From the NCBI GenBank assembly GCA_035554115.1, contig DATMIW010000067.1, forward strand, positions 1-58,163: a stretch of 58,163 bases of DNA. The letters are read 5' to 3'. Position 1 is the first letter of the stretch, and every line of letters begins with the position of its first letter. Source of the stretch: CAXTSE01 sp035554115 (lineage in GTDB: Bacteria; Actinomycetota; Actinomycetes; Actinomycetales; Microbacteriaceae). Below are positions 15,644 through 25,049 of this stretch, piece by piece. The translations under genes and the position numbers were made by a program. Below the pieces are notes generated by a model. It worked only from the letters and a program-made list of their open reading frames with translations. It did no database searches and was not told the DNA's origin.

Positions 15644-16027
15644 ATGACGAATTCCTTAGCTTCTGCGCCCCCTGGTTGGTACCCGGATCCCTCTGGTCAG
15701 GCCCCTCAGCGATGGTGGTCGGGTACGCAATGGACCCCGCATGTCAACAGCGGCGTCCCGTCTGAGCTCGGAGTACTCGTACCGATAAGTGGGTGGGCCA
15801 CCCGTTCTCTCGTCTGGGGGATCGTTGCCGTCGTCATTCCGCTTGCAGCACTGCCCGGAATCCTTGCACTCGTCTTCGGTGTTCTAGGTATGTCGGCCGA
15901 GAAGCGCAATCGCGATGCCGGCATGCTTTCGAAACTGGGACGTGCACGGGCGGGCACGATCCTGGGTGCCGTGTCGCTGGGTTTTGCGGCTCTTGTGATC
16001 GTCCTCGCGATCGTCTACTCGCGGTAG
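15644..16027 (+). CDS. DUF2510 / DUF4190-like membrane protein
   Basis: A 127-residue relative of the preceding gene: a DUF2510 module (APPGWYPDPSGQAPQRWWSG, then WTPHV) followed by two transmembrane helices at about residues 47-75 and 100-125, with the short cytoplasmic loop MSAEKRNRDAGMLSKLGRAR between them. It lacks the C-terminal DUF4333 domain. Only five bases separate the two genes, so they form an operon and probably arose by duplication. Function unknown. Its 3' end overlaps panB by 13 bases on opposite strands. Confidence 0.8.
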   Translation: MTNSLASAPPGWYPDPSGQAPQRWWSGTQWTPHVNSGVPSELGVLVPISGWATRSLVWGIVAVVIPLAALPGILALVFGVLGMSAEKRNRDAGMLSKLGRARAGTILGAVSLGFAALVIVLAIVYSR

Positions 16028-16830
16028 GAGTGCTCGGCGTCGGGATATGCGCCGCTATTCACGTCGGCGATCCACTCCGTTGCCGCGTCGGTGAGGATGC
16101 CCGCAAGGTTGGCGTATTGCTTCACGAAGGTGGGGATGCGTCCGGTTGTGAGTCCGGCCCAGTCCGTCCACACCATGAGCTGGCCGTCGGCGTCTGGTCC
16201 CGCCCCGACGCTGATTGTCGGGATCGAGAGTTCAGCTGTAACGCGCTTCGCGGCGTCTGACGGGACCATCTCTAAGACCACCGCGAAGGCGCCGGCATCT
16301 TGGACCGCGTGAGCGTCCGCCAACAACTCGTCGATGCGTGATCCGCGTCCCTGCACGAGGTGGCCGCCAAGTTGATGCTCGCTCTGCGGAGTAAAGCCGA
16401 TGTGGCCCATGACCGGGATGCCAGCGCCCACGATCCTGCGGATCTGTTCGGCACTGCGCACGCCGCCTTCGAGTTTGACGGCGTGAGAACCTGTCTCTTT
16501 CATGAATCGAAGTGCGGAATGGAGCGCCTCATCGGGTCCTGACTCATACGATCCGAAGGGCATATCTGCGATCACAAACGCCCGCTTCGCGGCGCCGGCA
16601 ACAGCGCGTGTCAGCGGAATGAGGTCGTCAAGCGTCACGGGCAGTGTTGTCTCGTAGCCCAACACATTGTTTCCTGCCGAATCCCCGACCAGGAGAAAGT
16701 CAATACCGGCACGATCGAAGATCGCGGCGGTCAGCTGGTCGTAGCTCGTGAGCCCGGTGATTTTGATGCCCTCGGCTTTGGCATTCTGGAAATGCCGCGT
16801 GCGAACCCGTTTGACGACTGCCTCTGTCAT
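16015..16830 (-). CDS. panB: 3-methyl-2-oxobutanoate hydroxymethyltransferase
   Basis: A 271-residue enzyme that makes ketopantoate from alpha-ketoisovalerate and 5,10-methylene-tetrahydrofolate, the first step of pantothenate and coenzyme A synthesis. Signature segments: KITGLTSYDQLTAAIFDRAGID, LLVGDSAGNNVLGYETT (Mg and substrate site), ADMPFGSY, KLEGG, GHIGFTPQS, and IPTISVGAGPDADGQLMVW. Full length for the family. It is alone on the minus strand, diverging from glnA2 across 69 bases. Metabolic partners such as panC are not in the window. Confidence 0.97.
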   Translation of the reverse strand: MTEAVVKRVRTRHFQNAKAEGIKITGLTSYDQLTAAIFDRAGIDFLLVGDSAGNNVLGYETTLPVTLDDLIPLTRAVAGAAKRAFVIADMPFGSYESGPDEALHSALRFMKETGSHAVKLEGGVRSAEQIRRIVGAGIPVMGHIGFTPQSEHQLGGHLVQGRGSRIDELLADAHAVQDAGAFAVVLEMVPSDAAKRVTAELSIPTISVGAGPDADGQLMVWTDWAGLTTGRIPTFVKQYANLAGILTDAATEWIADVNSGAYPDAEHSYRE

Positions 16831-16899
16831 GTCGTAAGTCTGGCACGACGGCGGGAGCGATAGCCTAGGGATACGATTCGACCCGTACGAGAGGCAGCC

Positions 16900-18237
16900 G
16901 TGGACAAGCAGCGCGACTTCGTTCTTCGCACTATTGAGGAGCGCGGTGTCAAGTTCGTGCGCCTCTGGTTCACCGATGTTGTGGGGCAGCTCAAATCTGT
17001 TGCACTTGCCCCGGCCGAGGTGGAGGGGGCGTTCAGCGAAGGGGTCGGATTCGACGGGTCAGCCATTGAAGGTCTGACGCGCAGTTATGAGGCCGACGTT
17101 CTGGCACATCCCGACCCCACGACGTTCCAGATTTTGCCGTGGCGCGGAGAGATTGATCCGACAGCCCGTATGTTCTGTGACATCACCACGCCTGACGGTC
17201 AGCCGGCGACAGCTGACCCGCGCAATGTTCTGAAGCGGGCACTTGCCAAAGCTGCCGATCTGGGATTCTCCTTCTACACGCACCCCGAGATCGAGTTCTA
17301 TCTGCTCAACTCGCCAAAGCTTGTGAACGGTCAGCCCGACCCGGTAGATAACGCGGGGTATTTCGACAACGTCCCGGGGGGATCCGCCAACGATTTCCGG
17401 CGTCGCTCGGTGCGCATGCTCGAAGATCTTGGGATTTCCGTGGAGTTCAGCCACCACGAGGCGGGGCCGGGGCAGAACGAGATCGATCTGCGATACGCCG
17501 ACGCGCTCACGATGGCCGACAACATCATGACGTTCCGCACGGTGATCAAAGAGGTCGCAATCGAACAGGGCGTCTACGCCACCTTCATGCCCAAACCGAT
17601 TTCCGGCAAGCCGGGTTCGGGGATGCACACGCATATGTCGCTGTTCGAGGGCGACACCAACGCATTCTTCGACGCCGCGGGTGAATATCAGCTCTCCAAG
17701 ATCGGGCGGCAATTCGTTGCGGGTCTGCTGCGACACGCCCCTGAAATCACCGCGGTCACCAATCAGTTCGTCAACTCATACAAGCGGTTGTGGGGCGGGG
17801 ACGAAGCTCCGAGCTACCTCACCTGGGGCCACAACAATCGCTCTGCCCTGGTGCGTGTTCCGATGTACAAGATTGGCAAGGGACAGAGCGCGCGCGTGGA
17901 ATACCGCGGCATTGACTCAGCTGCTAACCCGTACCTGTCGTTTGCGTTGATGCTCGCCGCCGGCTTGAAAGGCATCGAGAAGGGGTATGAACTTCCTCCC
18001 GAAGCCGATGGAGACGTGTGGAGCATGACCGACGCGGAGCGGCGTGCGCTGGGCTATGACAGCCTGCCCGCATCCCTCGACAGCGCCCTGTCTCTTATGG
18101 AAGCGAGCGATCTGGTCGCCGAAACACTGGGCGAGCAGGTGTTCGAGTTCGTGCTCGCCAACAAGCGGCGGGAATGGGAAGGGTACCGCGACCAGGTGAC
18201 GCCGTTCGAACTGGCCAGCAACCTCGAGATTCTCTAG
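16900..18237 (+). CDS. glnA2: Glutamine synthetase, GlnA2 type
   Basis: A 445-residue type I glutamine synthetase fold, converting glutamate and ammonia to glutamine with ATP. Conserved: GFDGSAIEGL, the metal-binding HPEIEFYLL and HHEAGPGQNEIDLR, GSGMHTHMSLFEG, NNRSALVRVP and the C-terminal NPYLSFALMLAAG. The length and sequence match GlnA2 of mycobacteria. The Tyr that is adenylylated in GlnA1-type enzymes is Trp374 here, so GlnE should not modify it, although glnE follows only 23 bases later on the same strand. It starts with GTG. Confidence 0.93.
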   Translation: MDKQRDFVLRTIEERGVKFVRLWFTDVVGQLKSVALAPAEVEGAFSEGVGFDGSAIEGLTRSYEADVLAHPDPTTFQILPWRGEIDPTARMFCDITTPDGQPATADPRNVLKRALAKAADLGFSFYTHPEIEFYLLNSPKLVNGQPDPVDNAGYFDNVPGGSANDFRRRSVRMLEDLGISVEFSHHEAGPGQNEIDLRYADALTMADNIMTFRTVIKEVAIEQGVYATFMPKPISGKPGSGMHTHMSLFEGDTNAFFDAAGEYQLSKIGRQFVAGLLRHAPEITAVTNQFVNSYKRLWGGDEAPSYLTWGHNNRSALVRVPMYKIGKGQSARVEYRGIDSAANPYLSFALMLAAGLKGIEKGYELPPEADGDVWSMTDAERRALGYDSLPASLDSALSLMEASDLVAETLGEQVFEFVLANKRREWEGYRDQVTPFELASNLEIL

Positions 18238-18260
18238 ACGTCCGTTGAACGGGCCTGGCT

Positions 18261-21182
18261 ATGGCGCGCACCCCTCTCACCCTGACCGAGCTCGCGCGAC
18301 TCGGGTTTACTGATCTCACGGTGGCACAGAAGGCGTTGGCGACGCTCCCGGACGACCTCACGCCGCTTTTTGCTTTCGCCGCCGACCCCGACCAGGCCCT
18401 GAGGTGCACCATCGCACTTCGGGAGCGCAGCGGTGAGGCGTTCGAGACCTTCTGTCGTGACGCGATTGCCTGTCGGCGACTCATCAGGGTTCTCGGGTCG
18501 TCGCAGGGACTAGCCGACTTCCTCCAGCGTCGGCCCGACCAGCTTTCCGCTCTGTCCGAGCCAATCAGTGAGCCGTTGCTTCCTGATGTGTATGGAGATC
18601 TGGTGGGGGATGCGGTCGTTGGCCTCACCGGAGAAGCCGCCTGGACGGCGCTCCGTGTCGCTTACCGCCGCGAGCTGTTGCGTCTTGCGGCCTGGGATCT
18701 CGAGCAGAACGACGGCCTGTTGGTTGTCGACCGCGTTGCAGCAGCACTTGCCGATCTCTCGGGTGCAGCTCTCGACGCAGCGCTCACCGTCGCCCGCGCG
18801 ATGAGCAGTTTTCCTGCCGACGAAACCGCCGCGACCCGGCTGGCGATCATCGGGATGGGAAAGGCGGGGGCGCGCGAACTCAACTATGTCAGCGATGTCG
18901 ATGTCATTTTCGTGGGTGCTGGGGGAGGCCTCAACGGCGGGGAAGTGGCCGACGAACGCGCCATCGACATCGCCACCCGTCTTGCCCGCGACACGATGCG
19001 CGGGATCTCGGAACTCGCGCTTGAACCGCCTCTATGGGAGGTGGATGCGAACCTTCGCCCCGAAGGCAAGAGCGGAGCGCTCGTGCGCACCCTCGACTCC
19101 CATCGCGCCTATTACGACAGATGGGCACAAAGCTGGGAGTTTCAGGCGCTGCTGAAGGCTCGGCCCCTCGCCGGCGACCGTGAGCTTGGCCAGGATTACG
19201 TCACGGAGCTTGCCCCGTTGATCTGGGCGAGCGCATCGCGCGACGGTTTCGTTGATTCGGTCCAGCGGATGCGCGAAAGAGTCACGGCGAACATCCCGTC
19301 CGGCGAAGTGGACGTGCAATTGAAGCTCGGTCCGGGGGGACTGCGCGACGTGGAGTTCACGATTCAACTGCTGCAGCTCGTGCACGGGCAGGCCGATGAG
19401 TCGGTCCGACAGCGCTCGACTCTCGACGCCCTCCTCGCTCTCGCCGATGCGGGCTATATCGGTCGCGCGGAGGCGGCCGAATTCGGGCATCACTATCGCT
19501 TCCTGCGTCTACTCGAGCATCGGTTACAGCTCTCTCGGCTGCGGCGCACGCATCTCATGCCCCGTGATCCCGAGGCGCTGCGGGTGCTCGCGCGGTCGAC
19601 GGGACGGGCGACGAATGCCGACGCCTTGACCGAGCAATGGCGCCAGGTGAAGCACGAGGTGCGCAGCCTGCACGAGAGATTGTTCTACCGTCCGCTCCTG
19701 TCGGCCGTTGCCGCGCTGCCCGAAGACGGCTTCGCCTTGACGAGCGAGCAGGCTGAGGCCCGCCTTGCGGCAATTGGGTTCACTGACCCGGCGGGTGCAC
19801 TGCGGCACATTGCGGCATTGGGGGCGGGTGTGTCTCGCCGCGCACAGATCCAGCGAACGCTCCTCCCGGTCATGCTCGGGTGGTTCGCCGAGGGCGCCGA
19901 CCCGGACTATGGCCTTCTCGCTTTCCGTCGACTCAGTGACGATCTGGGGGAGGCGTATTGGTTCCTTCGGATGCTGCGTGACTCATCTGGTGCCGCGAGG
20001 CGTTTGACCCATGTGCTGTCGAGCTCCCGATTCATCGGCCTGCTATTTGAACGAATCCCTGAAGCTGCGGCGTGGCTTGAAGCGGACGGGGAACTGCGGC
20101 CGAGGCCTCTGCATGAGCTGCTCGAAGAAACAGCCGCGACGATTGCGCGTCACCAAGGAGACCAGGCGGCGGCGGCCTTGGCCCTTCGTGGCGCTCGACG
20201 CCGCGAGGTATTGCGGATCGCACTCGGTGCCATCGTCGGGGTGCTCACGATCGACGAGGTGGGCCCCGCTCTCGCCGACGTGACGACCGCGATTCTTACC
20301 GGAGTCCTCGCGCTTGTCCACGACGACGACGGCATCGAATTTGGCGTCGTCGCGATGGGGCGCTACGGCGGTGCGGAGCTCGGATTCGGCAGCGATGCCG
20401 ACGTGATGTACGTCTATCGCCCATCCAGCGCGACGCCAGAAGAGGCAGCCAAGCGAGCCGAGCACATCGTGAAGGAGCTCGTCCGTCTTACAGAAGACCT
20501 GCGGCTCCCACTTGATTTGGACGCCAATCTGCGACCGGAAGGCGCCAACGGACCTCTTGTGCGCAGCCTCGACTCTTATCGCGCGTACTACGAACGGTGG
20601 TCGTTGACCTGGGAAGCGCAGGCGCTCCTCCGCGCGCGGGCTGTCGCGGGCGAGGAGGCGTTGCTCGCCGACTTTATGGCGCTTGCCGATGAGATCCGAT
20701 ATCCGGGACGGATCACCGACACGCAGGTGCGGGAAATCAAGCGCATCAAGGCACGGGTCGAATCGGAGCGGCTGCCGCGGGGCGCGGATCCAACCCGTCA
20801 CGTCAAGCTGGGGCGGGGATCCCTGAGCGACGTTGAATGGTTCGTTCAGTTGCTGCAGCTGCAGCACGCTGCACGGGTTCCCGCGATGCGCACGACCTCG
20901 ACCCTTCGGGCACTTGCTGCTGCAGTTGACGCGGATGTGGTCTCGCCCGATGACGTTGAGCGCCTCCGTGCGGCGTGGATACTCGCATCGCGAGTGCGCT
21001 CGGCCATGACCCTCTGGACCGCTAAGACCATCGACACCCTCCCGACCGACCGTCGCTCCCTCGAAGGGGTCGCACGACTCCTGGAGTATCAGCCGGGGGG
21101 AGCATCCCTTCTCGAAGAGGATTACCTGCGCACAACCCGGCTGTCGCGTCAGGTCTTCGAACGCGGCTTCTACGGCAGCTGA
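18261..21182 (+). CDS. glnE: Bifunctional glutamine synthetase adenylyltransferase/deadenylase
   Basis: A 973-residue protein with two nucleotidyltransferase domains in tandem. The N-terminal one (G-M-G-K-A-G-x-x-E-L-x-Y-x-S-D-x-D-V, from residue 198) removes AMP from glutamine synthetase and the C-terminal one (A-M-G-R-Y-G-G-x-E-L-G-F-G-S-D-A-D-V, from residue 698) adds it. Each is followed by a helical regulatory segment starting with LRPEGKSG or LRPEGANG. Its target is presumably GlnA1, encoded convergently just downstream and carrying the target Tyr. Two-domain architecture and length are normal for the family. Confidence 0.97.
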   Translation: MARTPLTLTELARLGFTDLTVAQKALATLPDDLTPLFAFAADPDQALRCTIALRERSGEAFETFCRDAIACRRLIRVLGSSQGLADFLQRRPDQLSALSEPISEPLLPDVYGDLVGDAVVGLTGEAAWTALRVAYRRELLRLAAWDLEQNDGLLVVDRVAAALADLSGAALDAALTVARAMSSFPADETAATRLAIIGMGKAGARELNYVSDVDVIFVGAGGGLNGGEVADERAIDIATRLARDTMRGISELALEPPLWEVDANLRPEGKSGALVRTLDSHRAYYDRWAQSWEFQALLKARPLAGDRELGQDYVTELAPLIWASASRDGFVDSVQRMRERVTANIPSGEVDVQLKLGPGGLRDVEFTIQLLQLVHGQADESVRQRSTLDALLALADAGYIGRAEAAEFGHHYRFLRLLEHRLQLSRLRRTHLMPRDPEALRVLARSTGRATNADALTEQWRQVKHEVRSLHERLFYRPLLSAVAALPEDGFALTSEQAEARLAAIGFTDPAGALRHIAALGAGVSRRAQIQRTLLPVMLGWFAEGADPDYGLLAFRRLSDDLGEAYWFLRMLRDSSGAARRLTHVLSSSRFIGLLFERIPEAAAWLEADGELRPRPLHELLEETAATIARHQGDQAAAALALRGARRREVLRIALGAIVGVLTIDEVGPALADVTTAILTGVLALVHDDDGIEFGVVAMGRYGGAELGFGSDADVMYVYRPSSATPEEAAKRAEHIVKELVRLTEDLRLPLDLDANLRPEGANGPLVRSLDSYRAYYERWSLTWEAQALLRARAVAGEEALLADFMALADEIRYPGRITDTQVREIKRIKARVESERLPRGADPTRHVKLGRGSLSDVEWFVQLLQLQHAARVPAMRTTSTLRALAAAVDADVVSPDDVERLRAAWILASRVRSAMTLWTAKTIDTLPTDRRSLEGVARLLEYQPGGASLLEEDYLRTTRLSRQVFERGFYGS

Positions 21183-21199
21183 GGCGGTCTGCGCAACGC

Positions 21200-21235
21200 A
21201 AATGGGCCGCCTCCCGGAGAGGAGACGACCCATTT
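21200..21235. terminator. Hairpin between convergent glnE and glnA1
   Basis: AAATGGG and CCCATTT close a longer stem that continues, after mismatches, to CTCC/GGAG around a small loop. It lies between the two stop codons, where a shared terminator is expected. No T run follows, so its strength is uncertain. Confidence 0.6.
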
Positions 21236-21247
21236 GTGAAGCGTGGC

Positions 21248-22684
21248 TTAGACGCCGAAGTAGAGCTCGTACTCAAACGGGTGCGGGCGCTGTGCGAACG
21301 GCAGCAGCTCCTTCTCGCGCTTGTACTCGATCCAGGTGTCGATCAGGTCCTGCGTGAACACTCCACCCTCGAGCAGGTAGTCGTGGTCGGCCTCGAGGGC
21401 CAGCAGTGCCTCGTCGAGCGACGCGGGAAGCTGCGGGATGCCCTTGGCTTCCTCGGGCGGCAGCTCGTAGAGGTCCTTGTCGACGGGCTCATGCGGCTCG
21501 ATCTTGTTCTTGATGCCGTCGATACCGGCCAGCAGCTGCACCGCGAATGCGAGGTACGGGTTGCCGGAGGCGTCGGGCGCGCGGAACTCGATGCGCTTGG
21601 CCTTGGGGTTGGTGCCCGTGATCGGGATGCGGATCGACGCCGAGCGGTTACCGGCCGAGTAGACCAGGTTGACCGGGGCTTCGAAGCCGGGGATCAGGCG
21701 GTGGTACGAGTTGACTGTCGGGTTCGTGAACGCCGAGATCGAGCGGGCGTGCTTCAGGATGCCGCCGATATACCAGCGCGCGGTGTCCGAGAGACCGCCG
21801 TAGCCCTTCTCGTCGTAGAACAGCGGCTTGCCATCGTTCCAGAGCGACTGGTGGGTGTGCATACCCGATCCGTTGTCGCCCATGAGCGGCTTCGGCATGA
21901 AGGTCGCAACCTTGCCCCACTCAAGGGCGGTGTTCTTGACGATGTACTTGAACTTCAGGATGTCGTCAGCAGCGTGAACGAGCGTGTCGAACTTGTAGTT
22001 GATCTCACCCTGACCGGCGGTGCCGACCTCGTGGTGCGAACGCTCGACGTCGAAGCCGGCTTCGAGAAGCTTGACGACGATGTCGTCGCGCAGGTCAGCG
22101 TGCTGGTCGACGGGCGAGACGGGGAAGTAGCCGCCCTTGTACGGGGTCTTGTTGGCGAGGTTTCCGCCTTCTTCGTCGCGGCCAGAGTTCCAGGCAGCTT
22201 CGCTCGAGTCGACCTCGTAGTAGGACTTGTTCTGCTTCACTTCGTACTTGACGTCGTCGAAGATGTAGAACTCGGCCTCGGGGGCGAAGAATGCCGTGTC
22301 GGCGATGCCGGTCGAGGCGAGGTACTTCTCGGCCTTCTTGGCAACCTGACGCGGGTCGCGCGAGTAGATTTCGCCGTTGCGCGGGTTGTAGATGTCGAAC
22401 ACGATGATGAGCGTGCGCTCCGTGCGGAATGGGTCCACATAGGCCGTCGAGATGTCCGGGATGAGCTGCAGGTCGGATTCGTGGATCGACTGGAAGCCAC
22501 GGATCGACGAACCGTCGAATAGCTGGCCGACCGAGAAGAACTCCTCATCGACCGTGGCGGCCGGAATGTTGAAGTGCTGCTGGATGCCCGGCAGGTCGGT
22601 GAAACGAATGTCGAGGAACTTGACATCCGTGTCCTTGATGAATTTCAGGACTTCAGATGAGTCACTGAACAGAGGGGAGGACAT
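21248..22684 (-). CDS. glnA1: Glutamine synthetase type I
   Basis: A 478-residue GSI-beta enzyme and the main glutamine synthetase. Motifs: GSSIRGFQSIHESDL, APEAEFYIFDDV, the loop HHEVGTAGQGEIN, GSGMHTHQSL, NRSASIRIP, and DKDLYELPPEEA. In the last, Tyr406 is the adenylylation site acted on by GlnE. The true start is the ATG at 22684 (MSSPLFSDSSEV), with GGAG ten bases before it; an in-frame codon 30 residues upstream adds an Arg-rich leader unlike the family. It diverges from the RDD protein gene. Confidence 0.96.
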   Translation of the reverse strand: MSSPLFSDSSEVLKFIKDTDVKFLDIRFTDLPGIQQHFNIPAATVDEEFFSVGQLFDGSSIRGFQSIHESDLQLIPDISTAYVDPFRTERTLIIVFDIYNPRNGEIYSRDPRQVAKKAEKYLASTGIADTAFFAPEAEFYIFDDVKYEVKQNKSYYEVDSSEAAWNSGRDEEGGNLANKTPYKGGYFPVSPVDQHADLRDDIVVKLLEAGFDVERSHHEVGTAGQGEINYKFDTLVHAADDILKFKYIVKNTALEWGKVATFMPKPLMGDNGSGMHTHQSLWNDGKPLFYDEKGYGGLSDTARWYIGGILKHARSISAFTNPTVNSYHRLIPGFEAPVNLVYSAGNRSASIRIPITGTNPKAKRIEFRAPDASGNPYLAFAVQLLAGIDGIKNKIEPHEPVDKDLYELPPEEAKGIPQLPASLDEALLALEADHDYLLEGGVFTQDLIDTWIEYKREKELLPFAQRPHPFEYELYFGV

Positions 22685-22817
22685 AAAGGCATTACTCCAA
22701 GGGGCCGTTGAACGATGGGTAGGACGCAACCCCCTCACGGTACGGGGCCGGCATTTCCCGACCGTGACCCGCATGTTTCCGGGATGTTACGGCGACTGCG
22801 CCACCTAGGCTAACAGG

Positions 22818-23288
22818 GTGGCGAAGACCCCAGATCCCCAGGTGCCCGATGGATCGCCAGGGCAACGAGGGCCAGAGCAGCAATGGCTCGAGCAGCAATG
22901 GCCGGGGGAGCGTCTCGGGCTACCGCAGAGCGGGCCGCGTTCCATCGCCCGCCTGGGGCCGCGTCTGGGTGCGATCCTTGTCGACTGGGCCGTTGCCTCG
23001 CTCATTTCGGTGGCGTTCTTTCGCACCGGCCCGTGGCAGACCGATCCGTTTGTCACGCTCGGCATCTTTGCGGCGCTTCAGCTGGTCTTCCTCGTGATCC
23101 TCAACGGAAGCCCCGGACATCTGGTGTTCCGGATGCGCCTCGTCCCCGTGCGCCCGGGTCGCCTCCGAATCTGGCAGGCAGCCCTCCGCACCCTGCTGCT
23201 GTGCTTCGCAATCCCGGCGTTCATGTGGAATCGCGATCAGCGCGGGCTGCATGATCTCGCGGCCCGCACAATGCTGGTGCGCGTCTAG
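22818..23288 (+). CDS. RDD family membrane protein
   Basis: A 156-residue protein with a Gln/Pro-rich N-terminal 45 residues and three hydrophobic segments. The RDD signature is visible: RLGAILVDW in the first helix, a second helix around residues 80-96, and a third segment with the closing RGLHDLAARTMLV. RDD proteins are linked to membrane transport in some bacteria; function is not established here. It starts with GTG, diverges from glnA1, and shares its stop tetranucleotide CTAG with the convergent DUF4191 gene. Confidence 0.85.
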   Translation: MAKTPDPQVPDGSPGQRGPEQQWLEQQWPGERLGLPQSGPRSIARLGPRLGAILVDWAVASLISVAFFRTGPWQTDPFVTLGIFAALQLVFLVILNGSPGHLVFRMRLVPVRPGRLRIWQAALRTLLLCFAIPAFMWNRDQRGLHDLAARTMLVRV

Positions 23289-24001
23289 CGCGGGCGACCC
23301 GCGCGCACGCGCGTCGGGTCGACGCCCTTGGGGATTGGCAGTCCGTTGCGACCGAGCGAACTGAGACGGTTGCTGATAGCAAGCACCTCATTCTTGGTCA
23401 GTACGCGCTTGTAGCGCTGCAGAGTCGGTGCAATGCGGTGCAGGGGGGTCGAGTCAACGTCGGGGCCGACGTACAGCAGGTGGATCGGCACATTCGGGAG
23501 CACGCGTCCGACGCTCGCGCGTTCTTTGTCGAGCATCTGCTGGGTGCGTGACCGGGGGCCCTCGCCGATGAGCACGACGCCTCCACGGCCGACCGCCCGA
23601 TAGACGGCGTCCTGGGTGCGAGGACTCACGTTGACCGGCATTTCGTTACCTGTCCAGGTGCGTCGAAGGCCGCTCTTGAGAACAGCCCCGACGGCCCCCG
23701 GCTGGCCCGCAATCTGCGAATAGGCGGCTTTCTCGGCCCGTCGACCCAGCACGATCAATACGAGGAGCACGCCACCGAGAACACCGGCGACGGTGTACAG
23801 GACGATGCCCAAGGGATTTCCCCCTAAGAAAATTCCCAGCACAATGCCGGCGGCGACCGGGGCTACAAAGGAGAGCAGCAGATACCAAACGATCGCCGAA
23901 TCGTAGCGGCGAGTCATGTGGAAGACCTGCCACATCTGCTTGAGGCGGCCGGGCTCCTTCTCGGGTTTCGAGGCTGATGCGGGAGACGAGGAACGGGCCA
24001 T
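23285..24001 (-). CDS. DUF4191 membrane protein
   Basis: A 238-residue protein with a basic N-terminus (KEPGRLKQMWQVFHMTRRYD), two transmembrane helices at about residues 40-60 and 66-87, then a soluble C-terminal half with VGRGGVVLIGEGP and ending in KGVDPTRVRAGRPR. This matches DUF4191, an actinobacterial family usually found beside lipA, as it is here (41 bases downstream of the lipA stop on the same strand). Function unknown; co-occurrence with lipoate synthesis genes is conserved but unexplained. Confidence 0.85.
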   Translation of the reverse strand: MARSSSPASASKPEKEPGRLKQMWQVFHMTRRYDSAIVWYLLLSFVAPVAAGIVLGIFLGGNPLGIVLYTVAGVLGGVLLVLIVLGRRAEKAAYSQIAGQPGAVGAVLKSGLRRTWTGNEMPVNVSPRTQDAVYRAVGRGGVVLIGEGPRSRTQQMLDKERASVGRVLPNVPIHLLYVGPDVDSTPLHRIAPTLQRYKRVLTKNEVLAISNRLSSLGRNGLPIPKGVDPTRVRAGRPR

Positions 24002-24041
24002 GAGGTCAGGATACCGCCCTTCGATACGGGCTACGCCCTAC

Positions 24042-25049
24042 TCAGGACACCGCCTGCATGAAGCCGGCGTCGGCGTCGGCTGCATCGGCCAGGTGCTGAA
24101 GGTGCGGCGGGATCGCAAGGCCCTTCGCGCGCATGGACCGGGCCCACAGACGTCCGGCTCGATAACTTGAGCGCACGAGCGGACCAGCTAGAACTCCGAG
24201 GAAGCCGATCTGTTCAGCCTCCTCCTTGATCTCGACGAATTCCTCGGGCCGCACCCACCGTGCGACAGGCAGGTGTCGCGGGCTCGGACGCAGGTACTGA
24301 GTCACCGTGATGATGTCGGTTCCTGCGTCGTGAAGGTCGTGAAGCGCCTGACTGATCTCGGCACGTTCTTCGCCCATCCCGAGAATGAGATTGGACTTGG
24401 TGATGAGACCCGCGGCACGGGCCTGGGTGAGTACATCGAGGCTTCGTTCGTAGCGGAACGCGGGGCGAATGCGCTTGAAGATCCGCGGTACCGTCTCGAC
24501 ATTGTGCGCGAAGACCTCCGGGCGGCTCGAAAACACCTCGGCGAGCAGATCGGGGTTACCCGAAAAGTCTGTCGCGAGGATCTCGACCCCGGTGCCGGGG
24601 TTGGCAGCGTGGATGGCGCGTACGGTTTCGGCGTGCAGCCAGGCCCCCTCGTCGGGGAGGTCGTCGCGGGCAACGCCTGTGACCGTGGCGTATCGCAGGC
24701 CCATCTGTACGACTGATTCCGCAACTCGTCGCGGTTCGTCGGTGTCGTAGTCGGCGGGTTTACCCGTGTCGATCTGGCAGAAGTCGCAGCGACGCGTGCA
24801 TTGGCTGCCGCCGATGAGGAAGGTCGCCTCTTTGTCCTCCCAGCATTCGAAGATGTTGGGGCATCCGGCCTCCTGGCACACGGTGTGGAGGTCTTCTTCT
24901 TTGACCAGCTTCTGCAGAGCCGTGTATTCGGGGCCCATGCGCGCGGTGGTTTTGATCCACTCAGGCTTTTTCTCAATCGGCGTCGAGGCGTTGCGCACTT
25001 CAAGCCGCAGCATCTTGCGACCGTCGACGTACAGCTGTTCGGCGCTCAT
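24042..25049 (-). CDS. lipA: Lipoyl synthase
   Basis: A 335-residue radical-SAM enzyme that inserts two sulfurs into octanoyl groups bound to lipoyl domains. The radical-SAM cluster Cys are Cys84, Cys88 and Cys91 (CTRRCDFC); the auxiliary cluster, which is the sulfur source, uses Cys58, Cys63 and Cys69. The C-terminal RSSYRAG holds the conserved Ser. It overlaps lipB by four bases (ATGA), so the two are translationally coupled. Its product modifies the E2 encoded at 27144-28700. Confidence 0.97.
   Translation of the reverse strand: MSAEQLYVDGRKMLRLEVRNASTPIEKKPEWIKTTARMGPEYTALQKLVKEEDLHTVCQEAGCPNIFECWEDKEATFLIGGSQCTRRCDFCQIDTGKPADYDTDEPRRVAESVVQMGLRYATVTGVARDDLPDEGAWLHAETVRAIHAANPGTGVEILATDFSGNPDLLAEVFSSRPEVFAHNVETVPRIFKRIRPAFRYERSLDVLTQARAAGLITKSNLILGMGEERAEISQALHDLHDAGTDIITVTQYLRPSPRHLPVARWVRPEEFVEIKEEAEQIGFLGVLAGPLVRSSYRAGRLWARSMRAKGLAIPPHLQHLADAADADAGFMQAVS

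Noticed and set aside
18000..18110. YELPPEA in GlnA2 as an adenylylation site
   Set aside because: It looks like the DLYELPPEE of GlnA1, but alignment of flanks places Trp374 at the site; the match is a few residues out of register.
21236..22522. A plus-strand frame of 428 residues over glnA1
   Set aside because: It is antisense to glnA1, is Val-, Arg- and Asp-rich and unlike any protein; glnA1 explains the region.
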